Notes under the pieces: model-generated
What the model saw: only the letters and a program-made list of their open reading frames with translations
What the model was told of the DNA's origin: nothing
The model's database searches: none
Assembly (NCBI GenBank): GCA_018398765.1
Contig: JAHBMJ010001136.1
Coordinates: forward strand, 1 to 35,226
Length of the DNA stretch: 35,226 nucleotides
Source: Chromera velia
Lineage: Eukaryota; Sar; Chromeraceae
Direction of reading: 5' to 3'
Part shown: in pieces, positions 29,101-35,226 of the stretch
Layout: every line of letters begins with the position of its first letter
Numbering within the stretch: position 1 is the stretch's first letter
Position numbers and translations under genes: made by a program

Positions 29101-32100
29101 TTTCGACCAGAGCGAGGGCCTCCCGGGTGCTGTCAGGGAGGCGGAATCTGCTCACGTAGGTGCAGAAGATCTCGAATGCGAAAGCCTGGAGGAGCTCTGG
29201 TTCAGAGGCTGAGCACGCGAAGTTGCCCAGACGTCCTAATTGCTCAGAGGCACGGAGAAGGTCCCGAACAGAAACTTCCGCATATCCAGCCCTCTCTTCA
29301 AAATCTCCCCGTCCTGTCATCCTCTCGAACTCTCTGTGGAAGCGCACAAGTCTCTGGGCATATCCAAGCCGCTTGGTGTCGCACTTGACGAACAGCCCCC
29401 TCTCCCCGAATTTGCCCTCCACAATTTCCTCCAACTCGCTGTCGGGTAGGCAGGACAGCTCGACAGGCGTGAACCTCTCCAAGAAGGATTGAGGGAGACG
29501 GTCCTTCTTTCCCCTGAAGTTTCCAGTTGCAGGGTTTTGGGTGGCAAAGAGGCAGAACTCTGGGTGACGTCTCATCACTCTGACAGGACGGGAAGCAGAG
29601 GACGAGTCGACACACTCAAGAACGCCGGTGTCGAGCGCTGTCTCAAGGGCCTTCAGCACTGAGGGAGGTGCGAGATTCAACTCATCAAGCAACAGCCAGT
29701 GGCCCTGCTCGAATGCTGTTGCAAAGGGACGCATCTCAAATTCAAACAGTTCGCCTCCCCCAATGTCTGACTTGATCGTCATGGACCCCACCAGATCCTC
29801 CACCACAGTGCGAGAGGACAAATTCACTCGAACCACGTGCTTGCCCTTCAACGCAGCTGCTGCCATCACTAGCGCCGTCTTTCCCACCCCCGTCGCCCCC
29901 TGGAACAGCAGAGCTTCGTTGACGTCTGCGTAGTCCAACACCTGCTGGAGTCGGAGCTTTGTGGAGGCAATCATGGTCAACCTCAGGAAAGACTCCACAT
30001 CCTGCGGGAGAGAAGAAGAGACAGCCTCAATCGCTCGAAGACCCTGCGCAGCTGCAGTCCTCAGTTCCTCTGCGCGGCTTACAAAGTCACCCTTCGATAT
30101 GCGTTGGGTCCTGGAAGAAGAGACGGGGACAGACGCCTTTTGTGCTCCCTTCAATGAGACGACGTCTGCAGAGAACAACGTTGGACTGCCCCCACAGCCC
30201 TCGATGGAACCTGCTTTCCCCCCCACCGGCACATTCCCCCCATCCCCCTCTCCATATCCAGCCACCAAAGCTGCCGCATCTTCAGACGACATGCCCTCGA
30301 GAAGGGCCAACAGACGAGCCGCACCCTTCGTGACGGTACATGAAGGTTCTCATGAAGGAACGACCGCGTCTCCTGAACAGCCGCCTTGACAGTCTCCTGC
30401 CCTTCTCCACTCTCCATTCTTTCAAAAGACAGGAAATCACACAGAGCTTCGAGAGTGGCAGCCCGGTCAGACGCCTCACTTTCCTCAGAACGCAGAGACT
30501 CCACGGCACCTTCACAAAGGGACCGAAGCAGAAACTCCCCATCACTTGCCGCGTCTAGGTGTGCCGCAATCAAGAGCAAACGGAGAAGCGAGTTTGCGGG
30601 AAGCCGAGACACAAACATCAGAGGAGGAGACGACACACTCTCTGTCGGACATGCGGTGACTGCGTGCAGAAATTTTCTCATTCTTTCTTTCTCTTCACTC
30701 TCCTCCCCCTTCTGCCCCTCCTCACAAGCATCCGGAAATGGACACTCCAGCCCATCAGACAACAGAGCGACCAGCTCTCTTCGCACAGCCGCCCCGTCCT
30801 CCTGGTCCTCCCATGTTCCTCTTTGGAGTCTTTCTATCAACTCATCCCATCCACCCCACCCCTGCAACCCTCCCCCCTCGACAAGACGAACGCTCCGCAC
30901 AAGGAACATGCAAAGCCTCAGCTCTGCCGTCTGTCCTTTCTTCAAACAAGCTGAAGCGACCTGCAGCATGCTTGCTGAAGTCTTTGTACGGTTGGATGCT
31001 GTCCTGACTGCAGCCTCAAAAGCGCCCTCTGAGAGCATCCTGAGGGGGCGCAACCGCAAATGATCTGCAGAACCCCCCACAGAGAGGATCTGCCCAGCCA
31101 GCCAGGCGGAGAGGGCAGAGGCCAGCGTCTCCCCTTCATCGACGCACGCCTGGAGGAGAGAGACGACTACTGAGGAAAGAAGACCAATCTTCGTTGCGAT
31201 CTGTGGAAGGGCTCGGAGTAGGGCAATAAGGGAGGTAGTCCATGAAGCTGTCTGCAGACAGAAAGAGAAGCACAAACCGGGAAGAATAGGAGACAGAAAA
31301 GGCGGAGCAGAGAGAGGGTAGGAGGTGAGCAAGGGAGAAGGGAGGAAGGGAGGCAAGGAGGGAGAATTCGACTTCTTTCATTGTTGATCCCTCCTCAATC
31401 TTTCCCACACAAAAGCACGTACTGACAGAAACGTGGACAGAGAGGCAGGAACAGATGCATGATTGGGAGGGGGAAACGTCGATTTTGAACATGCTGAAAC
31501 AGGAGCTTCAACTGGGCAATCCCGCCCAAAAGAGACGCCAACGAGCTAGGAAGGAACTCACTTGACCATCGCTCCTCTCGTTCAGTGCTTTCACCGTTCC
31601 AGCAGTCGAGGCCCCCTCCCCCTCCCTTGCTAGTGCCAGGAGAGCGCACCGGAGGGGTCCTGTGAAGGCCTCGACGATTTGCTCATGGGGACAGTGAGGG
31701 GGTCCCTCAACGGCAGGGTCAGAAAGGAGAAGCTCGCGCAGCACAGAAGGGTACTCAGAGGCCACTTCTTCGAGCAGAAGCCCCCCTTCATGATCACTCA
31801 GGCTGCTGCCCGTGGTTGCCCACGAGACTGCCATCTTCGATGCGAGAGCAAGCACCCTGCCGCACTTTTCACGGTCAAGAGCGCCCATGGCCCTCAAACT
31901 CTTCAGTGTCTTCAGACAGGCCGAGACGACTTTGCGGTCTGAAAAGAGACCCGACTTCCCCCTTCCGCTGTCCACCCCCTCCAGAATGGTCAACAGATCG
32001 GTTTGTGCAGGAGAGGCAGAAGAGAGGAGAGGGAAGAGTCTGTCCCTGACGAGGGGAACGATTGCCTTCTCAATCAGGGACGCAAATCCACGCCCATCTC

Positions 32101-33398
32101 CTGCCTTACAGCATGTCTCCAGAAGACCGTACACAAGACCCCTGTCCCCCCTCTTCCACACGTCATCACTCAGCTGCAGGCAGCAGGGAAACTCGTGCAC
32201 GAAGGGAAGCGAAAGAAAACTCACGAACGAGTAAGGTGACGCAGAATTATGTGCTTCATGGCAGCCTGACGCCTTGCTAGGCTGACTCGTGGCTGGAGAA
32301 CAGGCAGGATATTTTTCTGAAAGGCCATCACAATTTTCTTTTGATGAAAATCCCACAAGATTCACGTACCACACAGAATTGGCGTGCATCTAGACGGATT
32401 AATTTATTCCTTCCTTCCTTCCTTCCTTCCTTCCTTCCTTTTTCCATCCTTTTCCTTTGGCGAATCGCTCCTGCCTCCCTCCCTTGTGTTTTTCCATTCT
32501 TTCTCCCACTAACTTACTGACTGACCGACCCTGATTCCATGAGACCGCCGAATCTCCGTGAGGAAATCCTTCTCCTTCTCTTTCTCCTTTTCCTGCTGTA
32601 ATGCGCCGCCGGAGGCCCTGAGGGCCCCCAAGTTGAGGGTCCCACTCCGCGCCGATGCCATCAAAAGCTCTCGGGCAGAATGAATCCTCCGAATTCTTTT
32701 CTCCTCGGCTTTCACCTTCAGCCGTCTCTCATCTGAGAAAACCACATAGAGGTCTTCTTGGCAAGGGACTTTCCTGCTCCCTCGGCTTCCGTTCTCTTGC
32801 TCAACCTTGAAGGCCTCTTTGACGAGCGTGAGAACTTCTTCTGCAGCTTCATCCGATACTGGTTGATATCTCTTGTCCGGGAGTCGGACCTGGACCAAAA
32901 TGGGGTGAGGAGGCAGGAACTCGTAGATGAGTGCTGGAGAGAAGTCTGTGAACGGAGACGGCGCACGATCTCGCGATCTCTCCCACAGAAGTTTGATTCG
33001 TGTGCACACCGACAGAAGCTGGTCAACCTGAACCACCGTCTTGACAACCTTCTTGGCAGGCAGGAGAGCCACAATAGGGTCCCAGGATCCTTCCTCGACA
33101 AAGAGGAGAGAGGAGAGGTCATCAGAGGGGTTTCCCAATCCTTCAGGAATCAGCCAGTCCAGAAGATTCAAAATCTCGGAGACAAGAGTCCATCGCTTGT
33201 ACTCCCTGAGGCCATCCAAGATTGCAGGAATGAAGAGACCCCTCGCCAGATCCAAAGGAGGAGATTCAGTTTTGGAGGGGGATGAAGGAGGTTTGCCGTC
33301 TCTCAATCCCAACTCCTTCAAAATGGAGCGAAAGGCTTCATCTTTCTGTTCCGTGTCGACTCCTCCAGTCAGAGCCTGCCGAAGGGCTTCTGCACCCT
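25293..33398 (-). CDS. Midasin/MoxR-like triple AAA+ protein with two VWA domains
   Basis: Exons, 5' to 3' on the minus strand: 33398-32518 (5' limit uncertain), 32173-31562, 31251-30340, 30295-29022, 28788-27828, 27795-26836, 26800-26119, 25879-25293; about 2,290 residues. Introns at 32174-32517, 31252-31561, 28789-29021 and 25880-26118 have good splice signals and matching phases. The other three joins (near 30296-30339, 27796-27827 and 26801-26835) are frame breaks that I bridge with putative mini-introns. Domains: an alpha-helical N-terminal half without P-loops, AAA1, a degenerate AAA2, AAA3, a vwkA-type VWA and a second VWA with DASGSMSG. AAA+ plus VWA pairs act as ATP-driven remodelling machines (midasin in ribosome export, MoxR with VWA partners); the substrate here is unknown. 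The translation start is not identified. Confidence 0.72.
26161..26800 (-). other. vwkA-type VWA domain lacking its first MIDAS strand
   Basis: AWIEAAKQQI, FAVVAYRDFSDG, GGGDLPEDVTGALD, RFLVVVGDAPAHG and a DDHP segment match the VWA domain found in alpha-kinases of the vwkA type (Y-RD-x(2)-D, GGG-D-PEDV, (A/G)DAP-HG). The expected preceding strand with D-x-T-G/A-S-M just before WIEAAK is missing: upstream bases encode the end of AAA3 and a proline-rich join. The domain is recognised from remembered motifs. Confidence 0.75.
26801..26835 (-). other. Frame break C: 35-nt putative mini-intron
   Basis: Between AAA3 and the first VWA the frame changes by one base. Removing 35 nt from GTACCG to TGTGCAG restores it. 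The 3' end has a C-rich pyrimidine tract and a TGTGCAG acceptor. A one-base deletion in the C-rich stretch or -1 frameshifting would give the same frame change. Confidence 0.4.
26836..27400 (-). other. AAA3: canonical AAA+ module
   Basis: Walker A reads GPASVGKST, Walker B reads VLADELNLASPDVL, and sensor 1 reads FIATQNPTSYGG, followed by LPPSLLTRF. The ADELNL and TQNP signatures are typical of the midasin/dynein-related (AAA_5) and MoxR families. The module ends soon after DLTEIISKR, with no room for the usual helical lid before the VWA. Confidence 0.88.
27796..27827 (-). other. Frame break B: 32-nt putative mini-intron or indel
   Basis: Between AAA2 and the helical start of AAA3 the frame changes in the same direction as at the other two breaks. 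A 32-nt GTCCTG...GCAAG segment would fix it, but so would one missing base near CCTGCAAGGATG. In the latter case the protein would read through smoothly into KDAEGWNAEVRAL. Confidence 0.3.
27828..28320 (-). other. AAA2: degenerate AAA+ module
   Basis: The fold is recognisable but the catalytic residues are lost. The P-loop reads GATGCGAS, with the Lys replaced by Ala. The Walker B position reads VLLESLNLAD, with DE replaced by ES. Sensor 1 reads FATISLP instead of TQNP. ELAEIIGGYVP and LSPAVANRC keep the family spacing. This is probably a non-hydrolysing structural module, as in other multi-AAA proteins. Confidence 0.75.
29330..29990 (-). other. AAA1: canonical AAA+ module
   Basis: Walker A reads GATGVGKTA, Walker B reads LLLDELNLAPPSVLKALE, and sensor 1 reads FATQNPATGNFRGKKDRLPQ, followed by SFLERF. 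A substrate-facing insert VEDLVGSM sits between them, as in midasin-type modules. This is the clearest AAA+ domain of the protein. Confidence 0.9.
30296..30339 (-). other. Frame break A: 44-nt putative mini-intron or indel
   Basis: In the helical region upstream of AAA1 the frame changes after ENLH. A 44-nt GTACCG...CTCGAG segment would restore it. Alternatively, one missing base gives a continuous helix (TKGAARLLALLEG). The sequence ATGTACCG at this break is identical to that at break C. Confidence 0.3.
32407..32440. repeat. (TTCC)n microsatellite in an intron of the AAA+/VWA gene
   Basis: About eight TTCC units lie inside the intron 32174-32517; on the transcript they read GGAA. Confidence 0.95.
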
Positions 33399-34129
33399 CT
33401 GGAAGGGAGGAATTACGTGCGAATCTCACCGGACAGGTATTCTACATTCACGTCTCCATTTCAAAGAGGGAGCCGTGACTACACTCAGTCTGGACAATCC
33501 ACAAAATCAGGCCAAATTGACGGTGAGAGTACCTCAAGTTGTCAGGGGACAAAGCTGTACGGCTGACTGAGGAAGTCTGAGTACAGAACAGCTTCTGAAT
33601 TTACAAGCAAGGACGGTACGGCCAGAAAACGAAAGTGCTGGTCGATCCACTGAATTCAATTCGGTGGCTCGGCCTCGTCTTCACGCGCCGTCTCCGCGCC
33701 GTCTCCGCGCCGTCTCCGCGCGTGAATAGCTCGGCCTGCATGCATGCATGACCGAGCTATACAAAGCGAAAGTTCCGTGCAGTTAGGGCTTCAAAAAGAG
33801 GGGGCGAACCATCCATGGCGAACCTGCATGACGGAGAATGACGGAGACGGGAGAAAAAGGGACTTTCGCCAAACTCAAAAAACTTATATAACTGTTCAAC
33901 ATACCGGCCGGCCGTCTCAAGAAATTCTACAGGGAACTCTGCTAAAGGCGCCGAGCACGGGGGTGTCTGATCCGCCGACGGTGGCGCGTATAGTTGTGCA
34001 GCCACCACACCGCGGCTTCTTAAATTCTTGACCATTTCTGTTTACGTAAGTCTGTTGGAGTTTGCAGCCCTACTTTGGGTGCTGTCCCTCGATTTGCATA
34101 TCACCCGCTCAACTTCTGTGCATGAGCAA
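33399..34129. promoter_or_regulatory. Divergent intergenic region between the minus and plus genes
   Basis: About 730 bp separates the first supported minus exon from the start of the small plus gene. It contains nested inverted repeats (33680-33760), a TGCATGCATGCATG run, and a TATATAAG on the minus strand near 33884-33891. Any short 5' exon or 5' UTR of the minus gene must also lie here; I could not place one, since the frame upstream of 33398 meets stops. Confidence 0.4.
33680..33760. repeat. Nested inverted repeats with three CCGTCTCCGCG units
   Basis: TTCACGCG (33680-33687) and CGCGTGAA (33719-33726) flank three tandem 11-bp CCGTCTCCGCG units. Directly after them, ATAGCTCGG (33726-33734) and CCGAGCTAT (33752-33760) form a perfect 9-bp stem around a loop that is mostly TGCATGCATGCATG. 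A further GGCTCGGCCTCG copy lies just upstream near 33666. Confidence 0.85.
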
Positions 34130-34778
34130 ATGACTACACGGCCACACCCCTCCCCGTCCATGCCGCCTCAACGCGTGAACCCCGTCCAGCAATGCGACCC
34201 TGAGTGCTTCGAGGCGATCATCCGGATCGTCCAGAGCGTCGACAAGGGGGTCTTCTCAGGTACGGACAGAGACGGTGTGTGCTGTTGGCATCACCTTATA
34301 GAGCTTGGGAGCTCTGTGAAGTTACACCTGCTGTCTCTTCGTGTGCGTGCAGATGCGCAGGTGAGCACTGTTGTAGGTGCCTCCAATTCGCCGTCTCCGT
34401 CTACGTCGCCGTCTCGTCTCCTCCTCGGCACTGGAATCGGAAATTCGCTGCTTCGGAGGCTCCGCGCATGTGTTCACGCCTCCCACTTCGCTTCTTGTGT
34501 GCAGGTCCACAAGAAGAAAGACGGACACTCGTGGGAGCTCCAGGATATTCTCATGAACGTGAGTTTGAAGTTCTTTGTGTCATCGGGTTGTTTCTCTTTT
34601 CCGATTTCTTTTTGGGCCCTGCCTGCATCATTTCACGCTTTTATGCCCTACGGTGTGGCTTCAGTCTCTACAGGAAGAAGCTTTACTGCTTCGTGGTGTG
34701 GACACGAATGCGCTTGCAGAGATGCGTGAAGAAGCAGAACGCGCAGAACCACAAGACGAGAGCGCCCACGCGATTTGA
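34130..34778 (+). CDS. Small four-exon gene of unknown function
   Basis: Modelled exons are 34130-34259, 34353-34360, 34505-34558 and 34665-34778, 306 nt or 101 residues. The first exon starts MTTRPHPSPSMPPQRVN and contains QCDPECFEAIIRIVQSVDKG. An 8-nt microexon (ATGCGCAG) restores phase between a GTACGG donor and a GTGAGC donor. The third exon encodes HKKKDGHSWELQDILMN and the last SLQEEALLLRGVDTNALAEM, ending in AHAI and TGA. Acceptors are GTGCGTGCAG, TTGTGTGCAG and GGCTTCAG; the last exon could also begin at 34674, in phase. The C-terminal part looks helical and acidic, perhaps a coiled coil. I recognise no family. A start at the second Met (MPPQRVN) is possible. It is transcribed divergently from the AAA+/VWA gene. 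Confidence 0.55.
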
Positions 34779-34937
34779 TCTCTCGGTCCGTCCGCTTGTG
34801 AGCCTCCTGCCTCTTGTTTCATCTTCCGGGGAGACAAAAAAAGAAGCAGCGAGCACGAAAACAGGCCCGCACGAAGCGAAAAGGATCACATGCAAAGACA
34901 GCAGTCTCACGCCAGCGTACGCTCTCTCTCTCTCTTG

Positions 34938-34969
<32 letters not shown>

Positions 34970-35226
34970 CGCGCGCGCGGGGGCACAGGCAACCCGCACA
35001 GACGCCTGCGGGGGCAAGGTGGCAGAGAGAAGTAGTGGCAGGCAGGCAGGCAGGCAGGCAGGCAAGCAGAAACGCAGGTAGGAGCGGACACATCAGAGAG
35101 AGGGAGGAGTGCAGGAAAGTGTCGCCGAGGAAAGAGAGAGAAGGGGGGGGGAAGAGGAGAAAACGACAAAAGGAAGAAATAAAAGAGGCAACTGAAGAAA
35201 AGAGAGAAGGGGGGGGGGGGGGGGGG
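34779..35226. repeat. Low-complexity 3' flank with CT, GC, GGCA and poly-G runs
   Basis: A CT run at about 34921-34966 is followed by GCGCGCGCG. A GGCA array lies at about 35037-35065, then GA-rich sequence. The window ends with 18 consecutive G at 35209-35226, which may be a contig end or sequencing artefact. No gene seen. Confidence 0.85.

Noticed and set aside
28526-29212. Plus-strand 228-codon frame
   Set aside because: Antisense to the AAA+ gene exons and intron; no domain-like sequence.
33884-33891. TATATAAG on the minus strand as a TATA box
   Set aside because: A single short match in AT-richer DNA; core promoters in alveolates often lack TATA, so it is not claimed as a site.
33757-34035. 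Minus-strand 92-codon frame starting MVKNLRSRG as the first exon of the AAA+/VWA gene
   Set aside because: No recognisable motif, it ends in a stop without a convincing donor, and it overlaps the inverted-repeat promoter region.
1-35226. CRISPR arrays, operons, Shine-Dalgarno sites, tRNA or rRNA genes
   Set aside because: The tandem arrays are simple microsatellites without spacers, genes are intron-split, and no cloverleaf or rRNA core was found on reading.

Overview
This is a eukaryotic nuclear window. Genes are split into many short exons by GT-AG introns ending in TGCAG or CTCAG, spacers are full of microsatellites, and there is no operon structure. The gene content (an ETF beta subunit, a very large signal peptide/ankyrin/beta-helix/Cys-rich/multi-TM protein, an AAA+ and von Willebrand A protein) and near-50% GC fit a photosynthetic alveolate such as a chromerid alga (Chromera or Vitrella type). 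That assignment is inferred from style and not proven.

Layout. (1) 314-487, plus: the last exon of electron transfer flavoprotein beta. (2) 488-3412: about 2.9 kb without a convincing gene. It holds an inverted-repeat-bounded element (1484-2024), a decayed 33-bp repeat (2117-2285) and TGCATGC motifs upstream of the next gene. (3) 3413-23175, plus: one giant gene that I model with 37 exons whose phases nearly all agree, about 2,807 codons. It encodes a signal peptide, degenerate ankyrin repeats, a parallel beta-helix (pectin-lyase-like) region, a Cys-rich region, about eight to nine membrane segments and an acidic tail. Its introns carry the large microsatellites. (4) 23176-25292: a tail-to-tail spacer with an AT-rich island. 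(5) 25293 to about 33398, minus: a multi-exon gene for a midasin/MoxR-like protein with a helical N-terminal part, three tandem AAA+ modules (the middle one degenerate) and two C-terminal VWA domains. Its reading frame breaks three times in the same direction, and the first VWA lacks its MIDAS strand. (6) 33399-34129: a head-to-head divergent promoter region with nested inverted repeats and another TGCATGCA run. (7) 34130-34778, plus: a small four-exon gene of unknown function with an 8-nt microexon. (8) 34779-35226: low-complexity sequence ending in an 18-nt G run.

The giant protein looks like a secretory-pathway surface receptor or adhesin with a TM tail. The AAA+/VWA protein looks like a chaperone or remodelling ATPase that binds partners through VWA domains. 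Nothing in the sequence links the two in one pathway. The most unusual features are the domain order of the giant protein, its GTCAG-type 5' splice sites together with GTCA tetranucleotide expansions in its introns, the complementary microsatellite pairs in intron 1, and the frame breaks plus missing MIDAS strand in the AAA+/VWA gene. All exon models come from reading splice signals and phases by eye, without transcripts.
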